Of a DNA stretch of 64,000 bases, positions 17,106 to 24,937 are shown piece after piece. Source of the DNA: Clostridiales bacterium (GTDB taxonomy: Bacteria; Bacillota; Clostridia; Christensenellales; CAG-138); the NCBI GenBank assembly GCA_012517905.1, contig JAAYUE010000013.1, positions 75,106 to 139,105 on the forward strand, written 5' to 3'. A program made the position numbers and the translations under genes. Numbering within the stretch: the stretch's first letter is position 1; each line of letters begins with the position of its first letter. The notes below the pieces were generated by a model. It saw nothing but the letters and a program-made list of their open reading frames with translations, did not search any database and had not been told where the DNA came from.

Positions 17106-17197
17106 GCGAAAGCGTTGACGATGTCCCGATTTCCTGATAGCCTGATATTGCTAAAGATAAAATAAACAGATTGATTGAAAGACTGGGGGAGGTACAC

Positions 17198-17677
17198 ATG
17201 AACGTCGGCATCATCGTATATTCAAAGACCGGGAACACGCTGTCCGTCGCGGAGCGGCTTCGCGAATCGCTGGAGCAGGAGGGCTGTTCCGTACAGGTGG
17301 AGCGGTTTTCCGCGGAGACGGAAGGGCCGCAGTCGAATAAGGTAGTCCGCCTGACCGCAAACCCCGACCCGAGCGGATATGACTTGCTCATCTTCGGCGC
17401 GCCGGTGCAGGCGTTTTCGCTGGACCCGGCGATGAAGCTCTATCTGAGCGGTCTGGCGAAGCAGAAGCAACGGCCGACGCTCTGTTTTGTGACGCAGCAT
17501 TTCCCGAAACCCTGGATGGGCGGCAAGCAGGCCACGCGGCAGATGATGCAGCTCCTTTCCGACAAGGGGCTGACAGCAAAGAGCCTCGGCGTGGCAAACT
17601 GGACAAGCAAACAACGGGAAGCGTTGATTGCGACGATTACGGAAACCTGCCGGCAGGCTGTCGCGCTGGAACAGTAA
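17198..17677 (+). CDS. Flavodoxin-family protein
   Basis: A 159-residue FMN-binding flavodoxin-like protein. The phosphate-binding loop YSKTGNT is at residues 8-14, and the second flavin loop region is in LLIFGAPVQAFS. It should act as a cytoplasmic electron carrier or a small quinone/metal reductase. GGGGGAGG at 17185-17192 is 5 bases before the ATG and fixes the start; an in-frame ATG at 17171 has no SD. It stands alone, with no redox partner adjacent. Confidence 0.85.
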   Translation: MNVGIIVYSKTGNTLSVAERLRESLEQEGCSVQVERFSAETEGPQSNKVVRLTANPDPSGYDLLIFGAPVQAFSLDPAMKLYLSGLAKQKQRPTLCFVTQHFPKPWMGGKQATRQMMQLLSDKGLTAKSLGVANWTSKQREALIATITETCRQAVALEQ

Positions 17678-17765
17678 CCAACGGTCAAACGAACCCGCAA
17701 ATTTCTGATGCGGCAACTGGCGGCGCGGCGATTCCGCCGCGCCTCTTTGCTGCTCGCTTCGCGCG

Positions 17766-17793
17766 TTGAAACCCGCCCGTATTGTGCTATAAT
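17766..17793 (+). promoter_or_regulatory. Promoter abutting the MBOAT start codon
   Basis: TTGAAA at 17766-17771, 16-base spacer, TATAAT at 17788-17793. The expected transcription start is near 17800, the A of the ATG, which would make the message leaderless. Confidence 0.6.
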
Positions 17794-17799
17794 ACCCAC

Positions 17800-19224
17800 A
17801 TGGTGTTCTCGAGCCTGACATTTTTACTGCTGTTTTTGCCCGCCTTGCTCGCGGCTTATTTTGTGTGCCGCAAGCTCTGGTGGCGAAACGCGGTGCTGCT
17901 CATCGGCTCTCTGCTGTTCTACGCATGGGGCGAGCCGGTGTTTGTGCTCGTCATGGCGCTGGTCTCGCTGTTTGTCTATCTCGGCACGCTGGCGTTTTCC
18001 GCCGCAAAGCAGACCGCTGCGAAAAAGGCGCTGTTTGTGCTGACGCTCGTCCTTTCGCTCGGCGCGCTGGTCTATTTCAAGTATGCGGCGTTCTTCGTAA
18101 ACCAACTGTCGCCCCTGTTTGGCGCGACCGCCGTCATGAAAACGCCGCGGCTGCCGATCGGCATTTCGTTTTTTACGTTTCAGGCGGTCTCCTATGCGGC
18201 GGACGCCTATCGCGGCAGGGTGCGTGTTCAGAGAAATTTCGCGCTGCTGTTGCTATACGTCTCCTGTTTTCCGCAGCTCATCGCGGGGCCGATCGTGCAG
18301 TATGCGGACATCGAATATGAGCTGACCGAGCGGCAGACCACGCTGGACGACTTCTCCGCCGGCATGCGTCGCTTCGCGACAGGCTTATGCAAAAAGGTGC
18401 TTTTGGCAAACATCCTCGGCGAAATGCTTGCCGAACTGCCGGACGCCGGCGCGTCCGTCGCCGCCGCGTGGCTCACCAGCGGCGTGTTCGCGCTGCAGAT
18501 TTACTTTGACTTTTCCGCGTATTCGGATATGGCGATCGGACTCGGGCGCGTGCTGGGCTTTCGATATCTGGAAAACTTCAACTATCCGTATATCTCGCGT
18601 TCGGTCTCGGAGTTCTGGCGGCGCTGGCATATCTCACTCGGGAAATTCTTTCGCGAATACGTCTATTTTCCGCTCGGCGGCAGCCGCAAGAGCCGTCACA
18701 GGACGACGCTGAACCTGCTGTTCGTCTGGACGCTGACGGGTCTGTGGCACGGCGCGAGCTGGAATTTCGTGCTCTGGGGGCTGTATTACGGCGTGCTGAT
18801 CGCGCTGGAACACGGCGCGCTGAAATATGCGATGAAGCGCACCCCGAAAGCGATCGGCATATTTTTGACGCTGATTGCCGTGCTGTTCGGCTGGGCGCTG
18901 TTCTATCAGCCGGACCTTGCGTCCTGCGCGCGTCAGGCCCTCGCCATGGTCGGGGTAACGATGCAGGGCGGCGCGCCCGCCTTTGCCGCGCTGATGGACG
19001 AAACCACGCTCCATGCGCTGCGCACCTATACGGCGTTTCCGCTGATCGCGTGCGTGCTCAGTCTGCCGATTCTGCCCGCCGTCGAGCGAAAGATGCAGCA
19101 CCGCCTGCGTCTTCAGCGCACGGCGCACCTGTTTTCCACACTCGTGCTCACACTGGGCGTCGTGCTGAGCGTCATGAACCTCGTCTCGGAGAGCTACAAT
19201 CCGTTTTTATATTTCCGCTTTTAG
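17800..19224 (+). CDS. MBOAT O-acyltransferase (AlgI/DltB-like)
   Basis: A 474-residue polytopic membrane protein that moves acyl groups (usually acetyl) across the membrane for modification of an extracellular polymer. MBOAT signatures are present: PIGISFFTFQAVSY, the SFPQLIAGPIVQY block (here SCFPQLIAGPIVQY), SEFWRRWHISL, and the invariant histidine in LTGLWHGASWNF near residue 316. The next gene is a DHHW/AlgX-like protein, the usual extracellular partner in O-acetylation. No SD is present upstream and the ATG falls at the predicted transcription start. The 3' end, including the stop codon, is tandemly duplicated (19213-19242). Confidence 0.92.
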   Translation: MVFSSLTFLLLFLPALLAAYFVCRKLWWRNAVLLIGSLLFYAWGEPVFVLVMALVSLFVYLGTLAFSAAKQTAAKKALFVLTLVLSLGALVYFKYAAFFVNQLSPLFGATAVMKTPRLPIGISFFTFQAVSYAADAYRGRVRVQRNFALLLLYVSCFPQLIAGPIVQYADIEYELTERQTTLDDFSAGMRRFATGLCKKVLLANILGEMLAELPDAGASVAAAWLTSGVFALQIYFDFSAYSDMAIGLGRVLGFRYLENFNYPYISRSVSEFWRRWHISLGKFFREYVYFPLGGSRKSRHRTTLNLLFVWTLTGLWHGASWNFVLWGLYYGVLIALEHGALKYAMKRTPKAIGIFLTLIAVLFGWALFYQPDLASCARQALAMVGVTMQGGAPAFAALMDETTLHALRTYTAFPLIACVLSLPILPAVERKMQHRLRLQRTAHLFSTLVLTLGVVLSVMNLVSESYNPFLYFRF

Positions 19225-19242
19225 CCGTTCCGCTTTTAACCG
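19213..19242 (+). repeat. 15-bp tandem duplication across the MBOAT stop codon
   Basis: TTCCGCTTTTAGCCG at 19213-19227 is followed by TTCCGCTTTTAACCG at 19228-19242. The first copy encodes the final F-R-F and stop; the second repeats the same codons with TAA in place of TAG. Confidence 0.85.
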
Positions 19243-19266
19243 TTCATAGAAAGGGGGCGCGGGCAA

Positions 19267-20610
19267 GTGCGCAGAAAGTTTACGTTCCTCGTCACGCTGT
19301 GGTGGGTCATCCTCTGCGGCGCGCTCGGCGCCTGCCTGCTGCTCTTTGCAAACCCCGAACCCGTGGTATCCGAGCAGGAGAACCGCACGCTCGCCGGCAT
19401 GCCTGCGCTGACGCTCGACTCGCTGCGCGCCGGCGGCGTCGGCGAATCGTTTGAAAGCTTTTTGACGGACAAGTTCTTCCTTCGCTCCGATATTGTGGAC
19501 GAGACGACGTCGCTGAAACATCTCTTTTCCGTGTTGACGCTGGACGAGTTATTGGGGGAAGAAGGCGAGGAAACGTTTGTGCCGACGCTCGTCTTGCCCG
19601 AACAGGAAGGCAAGACGGAAGCAATCCAGACCCAGCCGGAAGAGCCGGCCGATATTGACGAAGCGCCGGAGCAGCCCGACGAACAGCAGACCGCGCTGCC
19701 GGCAGGTGAGAGCGTCGACGTCGTGCTGACGCATGCGGACGGCACGGAAGATACGCTGTTTACTTATTCCAAAGAGGATCTTCAAACGACCGCGGATGTG
19801 CTGAACGCCTACGCCGCGCTGCTGCCGGTCGGCGGAAAGCTCCATGTGCTGCTTGCGCCGCGCGCGCAGACCGTGAACAAGCTCGCGCTGCATACGGATA
19901 CGGAGTCCGGCTGGTCCAGCGATGTGGAGCCCGCGCTCCAGTCTCTCGTCTCCAGCAACGTTGCGGTACATTCGGCATACGATATCTTCCGTGGCCCCAT
20001 TCTGAGCGGCGAATACGTCTATTTTCGCACGGACCACCATTGGACGGCGCGCGGGGCTTATCTCGCGGCGGATGCAATGCTCAAAAGCGCGGGATATCAA
20101 ACGATTCCGCTGAGCGATTACGGCGAGACGACGATTGAGGGGTATCTCGGCTCCATCTACCTGCATGGACGCAACGCAAAGCTCAAAGAACTGGCGGACG
20201 AGATCGAGGTATTCCATCCGCTGCTGCCTGCGGACTCGTTTCGCGTGTCCAACGCATATAAGAAAAACGAACTGCCAGTGATCGACGAATCGCAGACGAA
20301 CTATCTCGTCTTTCTCGGCGGTACATCCGGGCCGTATCGCGTGCTCGAGGGCGGCTATCACACGGGCAGAAACATGCTGCTGGTCTGCGACTCGTTCGGC
20401 AACAGCATCGCGCCGTTTTTCCTGCCGTATTACGACGAGGTATATCTGGTGGACTTTCGCGACGAATACTATTCGCGCGATGAAGCGCGCGGCGGCGTGA
20501 AGGACTATGTCCGCCGCTGCGGCATCGACGACATCTACGTCGTGCTCTCCGAGCCGAACGGCATCGGCTCGCAGTACCTGACCCGGCTGATGCCGACCAA
20601 CATCGATTGA
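19267..20610 (+). CDS. DHHW-family (AlgX/AlgJ-like) protein
   Basis: A 447-residue protein with an N-terminal membrane anchor (about residues 7-27) and a large extracellular part. The family name motif DHHW occurs in YFRTDHHWTARGAY near residue 257, followed by an SGNH-hydrolase-like region with LLVCDSFGNS (catalytic Ser likely) near 378. These proteins finish acetyl transfer to surface polysaccharide after an MBOAT protein brings the acyl group across. An acidic low-complexity stretch (about 98-150) separates anchor and domain. GTG at 19267 is the start, about 9 bases after AAAGGGGG. It lies 42 bases after the MBOAT gene and 4 bases before the RCC1-like gene. Confidence 0.88.
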   Translation: MRRKFTFLVTLWWVILCGALGACLLLFANPEPVVSEQENRTLAGMPALTLDSLRAGGVGESFESFLTDKFFLRSDIVDETTSLKHLFSVLTLDELLGEEGEETFVPTLVLPEQEGKTEAIQTQPEEPADIDEAPEQPDEQQTALPAGESVDVVLTHADGTEDTLFTYSKEDLQTTADVLNAYAALLPVGGKLHVLLAPRAQTVNKLALHTDTESGWSSDVEPALQSLVSSNVAVHSAYDIFRGPILSGEYVYFRTDHHWTARGAYLAADAMLKSAGYQTIPLSDYGETTIEGYLGSIYLHGRNAKLKELADEIEVFHPLLPADSFRVSNAYKKNELPVIDESQTNYLVFLGGTSGPYRVLEGGYHTGRNMLLVCDSFGNSIAPFFLPYYDEVYLVDFRDEYYSRDEARGGVKDYVRRCGIDDIYVVLSEPNGIGSQYLTRLMPTNID

Positions 20611-20614
20611 TCAT

Positions 20615-22210
20615 ATGAGCGAGCAAAGCACGAACAAACACGAAGTGATTCGTCAGAGCGAGGAGCGCGGCAACACCACGCTGATCTGGCGCGCGCAGGG
20701 CGAGCCGGTCGGTTCGTCCGCCGGCGCGGGAGACCGGCGGTTTCTCCGGCGCGCGCTGCTTTGGTCCGCCGTGGCGCTGATCGCGCTTACGTTGCTGGGC
20801 GTGTATGCCTATCGCAACGTCTCGACGCTGCGGCAGACGTACGCCGCCGTGCTGATCGACGAAGCCAAATTCGAATCCGCGGAGCGCGTGATCCTCTCCA
20901 TGGAGGACGGCGACGTCAAGCAGGCGCTGCTGAGGCGGTTCTATTTCGCCTGCGCGGAATCCGATGTCCAGCAAAACCGGCTGGCCGAGGCCGCGCCGCT
21001 TTACGAGGCGGCGGGGGACTATCCCGGCGCAAGCGAAGCGCTGCAGAGGACTAACTATGCGCTGGCGAAGATGTATGAAGCGGACGGGGATTATCCGGAG
21101 GCAAGCGAAGCTTACGCCGCATTGGGAGACTATCTCGACGCGGTGGAACGAAGCGAGGCCTGCAGCTACGCCTACGCGCAGGAGCGGCTGGAATACGGCT
21201 ATTACGAAGAGGCAATGCGGCTCTTCTACGCGCTCGGCAGCTATCAAAATGCGGAGGAATACGCCAGGGAGGCGGCCGTATCGCTCTCCGAAAACGAAGG
21301 CGCGGGAGATCTCGTCTCCCTGCTCGTCGGCCTGAGCGACGAGCAGCTTGCACAGCGCGCGCAACTCAAGGCCGAGCGCGAAGCGCTGCCGCAGGGAATC
21401 ATAGCGACGGGCTACAAACACACCGTCGCGCGCAGAGAGGACGGAACGGTGCTCGCGACCGGCTCCAACCTCTCGGACCAGTGCAACGTATCCAAATGGA
21501 CGGAGATCACCGCCGTCGCGGCAGGCGCGTACCATACGGTCGGGCTGAAAGCGGACGGCACCGTCGTCGCAACCGGAATGAACACCTACGGTCAGTGCGA
21601 CGTGTCCAATTGGACAAACGTAACGGCGATCTACGCAGGCGCGTACAACACCGCCGCGCTGACGAGCGACGGGCGCATCCTGACGACGGGATATCGAAGC
21701 TGGGTCACGCTCAAGTGGCGCGAAGTCGTCGGGCTCTCGGTCGGAGACTATGCGCTCTGCGGCGTGATGGAGAACGGACAGCCGCTCTCGTCGCATCCGG
21801 AGCTCGTTACAAACGACTACTACGACCTCGTCGCCTTCGACGCGGCAACCGCGAACAGCGCGGGGCTGAAGGCGGACGGAACCGTCGTGTCAAACGGACT
21901 GGACGTGTCTTCGCTTTCGAACATTCTTATGATCGACTGCACCGCCAACGGCGTCTATGCGCTGGACGACGGCGGGCGGGTACACGCAATCGCGTTTTCC
22001 TACGCGCACCTGCCGGACGTTTCGGACTGGACGGACGTCGTCGCCATCTCCGCCAGCGCGACGCACATCGTCGGCGTAACGTCTAACGGCCGCGTGCTCG
22101 CGCGCGGGGCGAGCGACATGAAGCAGTGCGATACGTCCGAGTGGGTGCTTTTTACCCCGCCGCCGACGCCGGAATCGGGCGACGCGCCCGAGAGCACGCC
22201 GGAGCCGTAA
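20615..22210 (+). CDS. Membrane-anchored protein with TPR-like and RCC1-like repeats
   Basis: A 531-residue protein. Residues 1-45 are polar, about 47-66 form one membrane helix, about 80-240 contain TPR-like helical repeats rich in YxEA patterns (AAPLYEAAGDYPGASEAL, then YEADGDYPEASEAYAALGDY), and about 260-510 hold RCC1/beta-propeller repeats (GYKHTVARREDGTVLATG, then GAYHTVGLKADGTVVATG). The Thr/Pro-rich tail ends the protein. RCC1-like repeats are common in secreted clostridial proteins but their role is poorly known. Placed last in the MBOAT-DHHW unit, it may scaffold or recognise the modified polymer; this is inference. It starts 4 bases after DHHW. Confidence 0.8.
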   Translation: MSEQSTNKHEVIRQSEERGNTTLIWRAQGEPVGSSAGAGDRRFLRRALLWSAVALIALTLLGVYAYRNVSTLRQTYAAVLIDEAKFESAERVILSMEDGDVKQALLRRFYFACAESDVQQNRLAEAAPLYEAAGDYPGASEALQRTNYALAKMYEADGDYPEASEAYAALGDYLDAVERSEACSYAYAQERLEYGYYEEAMRLFYALGSYQNAEEYAREAAVSLSENEGAGDLVSLLVGLSDEQLAQRAQLKAEREALPQGIIATGYKHTVARREDGTVLATGSNLSDQCNVSKWTEITAVAAGAYHTVGLKADGTVVATGMNTYGQCDVSNWTNVTAIYAGAYNTAALTSDGRILTTGYRSWVTLKWREVVGLSVGDYALCGVMENGQPLSSHPELVTNDYYDLVAFDAATANSAGLKADGTVVSNGLDVSSLSNILMIDCTANGVYALDDGGRVHAIAFSYAHLPDVSDWTDVVAISASATHIVGVTSNGRVLARGASDMKQCDTSEWVLFTPPPTPESGDAPESTPEP

Positions 22211-22214
22211 CAAA

Positions 22215-22242
22215 AAACGGCCCTTATTCAAAAGAGCCGTTT
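22215..22242. terminator. Bidirectional hairpin between convergent genes
   Basis: AAACGGC (22215-22221) pairs with GCCGTTT (22236-22242). It follows the RCC1-like gene on the plus strand and the MoaD-like gene on the minus strand. A run of A lies on its left side, giving T on the minus strand. Confidence 0.65.
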
Positions 22243-22258
22243 GGAAATATAAATCGGA

Positions 22259-22507
22259 TCAGCCGCCGCCGCTGACGGGCAGAAATCCAATCGTGTCCCC
22301 GTCTGCCAGCGGTGTTTTTTTGCCCTGATACAGGCCGATGCTCACGTCGTTGACCACGATCAGCGCGCTCTTTGCCGCGGCAAAAGCGTCTTTGCCATAA
22401 GCCTGTTTGATATAATCGAGCACATCTTTGACGGAGCCGAGCTCCGTTTCTTCCGATTCCTTCTTCACAATGCCGCGGATCGGCGCATAGTAGCGGATCG
22501 TCTTCAT
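22259..22507 (-). CDS. MoaD/ThiS-family sulfur carrier protein
   Basis: An 82-residue ubiquitin-like protein ending in Gly-Gly-Gly (PVSGGG), the tail that is adenylated and thiocarboxylated in MoaD/ThiS proteins. It starts within the stop of the AOR gene (ATGA overlap at 22504-22507), so the two are translationally coupled. In anaerobes a MoaD-like gene beside AOR is taken to support synthesis of the tungsten or molybdenum pterin dithiolene. The residue after the GG pair is an extra Gly, so C-terminal trimming may be needed; this is inference. Confidence 0.85.
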   Translation of the reverse strand: MKTIRYYAPIRGIVKKESEETELGSVKDVLDYIKQAYGKDAFAAAKSALIVVNDVSIGLYQGKKTPLADGDTIGFLPVSGGG

Positions 22508-24390
22508 GCTTGGACCCCCAGCTTTCTGAGCGTCCGTTTCTCGGGCGTTCCGTCTTTGTCCCAGCCGCGGATTCTGTAGTAAACCGGCAGCATCTTGTCG
22601 AGCCGCACGACGGTCTTCGGGTTGTTCGGGTCCTGCGGCGTTTGGGTCAGGCGGTCCGGCAGGGAGTCGTCCGCCTTCGTCAGCCCCTCGCGATAATTAT
22701 AGAATCGCTCCATGTTATAGCCGCGCTCGCCGAGGCGCACGAACGAACCCGTGTAAAACGGTAGACCGGTGACGAGCCGCAGCGCCTCCGCGTGCGGAAA
22801 GAGGAAAACGGAGTTGAAGCGCAGTACCGGCATCATCCAGAGCAGCGCGCGCACGCCGAAGCCGAGGTGCGTCGCAATTTTTCCGATTGCGCGGGTCACG
22901 GGATGATGCGGCCCAATTTTGAACAGCACGGCGGGCACAAACGACTGCGCGGAAAAGAGACAAAAGCCGGCGGCGGAGATCGCCTCGAGCGCATTTTGGA
23001 AAAACGCCGTAAACGCGGGCTTTGCGGAGGTCGACAGCGCGTCCATCGACAGCACGCCGACGGATTCCAGCAAAGCTAAGTACCCGCCGTTGAGGTGGCA
23101 GCCGCCGCGGTTGCTCGTCGCATACCCGAGCCCCATGCCGACCGAGCGGCGCGGTTCGTAGCTCGCCATCTCAAGCCCCTTGGAATGCATGGCGTATTCC
23201 TTGCCGCCGTATCGTTCGCTCATCCACTTTGAGCCGTTGGCAAGGTCGGAATAGACGCCCTCGCGCCGCGCGATCTTGCCGACGATGTCCGCAAGGTTAT
23301 CCGAATTGCCGAACGACACGCCAAAATCCGCCACGCCGTTTTCCTTGAGCTCCATGGCAAACGCAAGCGTGGACGCAAGCGAGATCGTGTCCATGCCGTA
23401 ACTATCGCAGAGGTAATTGAGGCGGATCATGTTTTCCATGCTCACCGCGTCGATGTTGGGACCGAAAAAGCCGCAGGTTTCGTATTCCGGCCCTTTCACA
23501 TCCTTGCCGTCCACCTCCACGCGCCGTTCGCAGCGGATGGGGCAGGAGATGCAGGAGCTGTTGCGAAGCAGATACTTGTCCGCAAGCGTTTCGCCGCTGA
23601 CCGCGTGCGCGTCCTTGAAGTGCCCGTATTTGAAGTTATGCGTGGGCAGGGCGTTGGTCGCGTTCGCCTTGCTGACAAGCCCCGCGCTGCCATAGGTCGG
23701 CAGCGATTCGCCGGTCATCGGATGGCCTCTCAAAAACCTGACCCACTTATCGACGTATTTTGCGAATTTTTCGCGGTCGTGAATCTCCGGCCGCTTCGTA
23801 CCGTAGGCGACGATGGCCTTGATCTTCTTTGCGCCGAGCACCGCGCCCGCGCCGCAGCGCCCCGCGACGCGCTCGCCGGAGACGGCGGCGGCGTAGCGAA
23901 CGAGGTGTTCGCCGGCGGGGCCGATGACGAGCTTGCCGTAAATCTTCGGAAACGCGTGCTGCGTTTCCTCCGTGTCCTTGCCCCAGAGCTCGTCCGCGTC
24001 GGTGATTTCGATCCGTCCGTCGACGATTGAGATCACGCAGGGCGTTTCGCTCTGGCCTTTCAGAATGATGCCGTCGTAGCCCGCGCGTTTCATCAGCACG
24101 CCGAACTGCCCGCCGCAGTTGCTGCTGGCGATGCCGCCGGTGAGCACGTTTTTAAACGTCATGTTAAAGCGGCTGGAGCAGGGCGCGCCGGTGCCGGTCG
24201 CAGGGCTGGTGTTGACGATCACCACCGCGTCCTGCCCGAGCGGGTCTACGCCCGCGGGGGTCAGGTCGTAGAGCAAGCGAGCGCCGAGCGTCTTGCCGCC
24301 GATATAGCGGCGATAAAGCGATTCCGGAATTTCATATCGCGAGCTGGCGCGCGTGTTCAGATCGATGAGCGCGTAGGTCGGCGTCTTCAT
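22504..24390 (-). CDS. Aldehyde ferredoxin oxidoreductase (tungsten/molybdopterin family)
   Basis: A 628-residue AOR-family enzyme that oxidises aldehydes to acids with ferredoxin as acceptor, using a bis-pterin tungsten site and one [4Fe-4S] cluster. Family features: the N-terminal LIDLNTRASSRYEIPE, GGKTLGARLLYD, NTSPATGTGAPCSSRFNMTFK, AGAVLGAKKIKAI, and the cluster motif CISCPIRC near residue 283. The start at 24390 overlaps the ferredoxin stop (ATGA, 24387-24390). With the upstream four-cluster ferredoxin and downstream MoaD-like protein it forms a compact electron-transfer unit. The true aldehyde cannot be told from sequence. Confidence 0.93.
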   Translation of the reverse strand: MKTPTYALIDLNTRASSRYEIPESLYRRYIGGKTLGARLLYDLTPAGVDPLGQDAVVIVNTSPATGTGAPCSSRFNMTFKNVLTGGIASSNCGGQFGVLMKRAGYDGIILKGQSETPCVISIVDGRIEITDADELWGKDTEETQHAFPKIYGKLVIGPAGEHLVRYAAAVSGERVAGRCGAGAVLGAKKIKAIVAYGTKRPEIHDREKFAKYVDKWVRFLRGHPMTGESLPTYGSAGLVSKANATNALPTHNFKYGHFKDAHAVSGETLADKYLLRNSSCISCPIRCERRVEVDGKDVKGPEYETCGFFGPNIDAVSMENMIRLNYLCDSYGMDTISLASTLAFAMELKENGVADFGVSFGNSDNLADIVGKIARREGVYSDLANGSKWMSERYGGKEYAMHSKGLEMASYEPRRSVGMGLGYATSNRGGCHLNGGYLALLESVGVLSMDALSTSAKPAFTAFFQNALEAISAAGFCLFSAQSFVPAVLFKIGPHHPVTRAIGKIATHLGFGVRALLWMMPVLRFNSVFLFPHAEALRLVTGLPFYTGSFVRLGERGYNMERFYNYREGLTKADDSLPDRLTQTPQDPNNPKTVVRLDKMLPVYYRIRGWDKDGTPEKRTLRKLGVQA

Positions 24391-24809
24391 GCGATCACCT
24401 CCGCCATACGGATGGCGCCGAGCGGACAGTTTTCCTCGCAGAGCGAGCAGCCGACGCATTTGTTCGGCTGATAGAGCTCGGCAAACACATGGATGTCTCC
24501 GCGAAACGTCGGAAAGGAGATGCGCAGCGCCTCCGCGCGACACCAGGTGACGCAGATGCCGCAGGCGCTGCAGCGCGCGGTATCGACCACGGGCTTTTTC
24601 CATTTGGGCCGAGGCACGCTTTGGCAGGGGTTGCCGTGCCCGTCCAGCACTGCGTTTTTCGGGCAGACGCGGCCGCAAACGCCGCAGGAAACGCAGCGGC
24701 GGATGTTGACAACATGCCGCTCCTTCGCCGCGCCGGTGATGGCGAGCACGGGACACGTCTTGGCGCAGGCCGTGCAGCCGATGCAGTCCTCCGTGATGAA
24801 ATACGGCAT
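24387..24809 (-). CDS. Polyferredoxin with four [4Fe-4S] motifs
   Basis: A 140-residue protein with four cysteine motifs: CIGCTACAKTC, CVSCGVCGRVC, CSACGICVTWC and CVGCSLCEENC. It should hold four [4Fe-4S] clusters and pass electrons from AOR. The ATG at 24809 is preceded by AAGGAG about 9 bases upstream and gives an N terminus typical of ferredoxins; an in-frame ATG at 24869 lies within the promoter region. It is the first gene of the AOR unit. The cluster count is higher than in the 16-kDa AOR ferredoxin-like subunits usually seen, but this kind of subunit is common in clostridia. Confidence 0.92.
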   Translation of the reverse strand: MPYFITEDCIGCTACAKTCPVLAITGAAKERHVVNIRRCVSCGVCGRVCPKNAVLDGHGNPCQSVPRPKWKKPVVDTARCSACGICVTWCRAEALRISFPTFRGDIHVFAELYQPNKCVGCSLCEENCPLGAIRMAEVIA

Positions 24810-24857
24810 AAAATCCGTTCTCCTTCGTTTCGCTGAACTCTTCGATTTATTATCCTG

Positions 24858-24886
24858 ACTGTACCACAAACGGGCGTCTCCCGCAA
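24858..24886 (-). promoter_or_regulatory. Promoter of the AOR unit
   Basis: On the minus strand TTGCGG (24881-24886) and TACAGT (24858-24863) are 17 bases apart. Confidence 0.5.
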
Positions 24887-24907
24887 TGCGTCCACGCTGT
24901 CAGGCGG

Positions 24908-24931
24908 AAAAAACCCCGCCTTGCGGCGGGG
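24908..24931 (-). terminator. Terminator of the GlpA-like/AGPS-like operon
   Basis: On the minus strand CCCCGCC / GGCGGGG around GCAA, followed by six T (24908-24913). It separates this operon from the AOR unit. Confidence 0.9.
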
Positions 24932-24937
24932 ATCGCG

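Noticed and set aside
24390-24756. A 122-codon N-terminal extension of the AOR gene
   Set aside because: It overlaps the ferredoxin gene in another frame; the ATGA overlap at 24387-24390 and the usual AOR N terminus fix the start.
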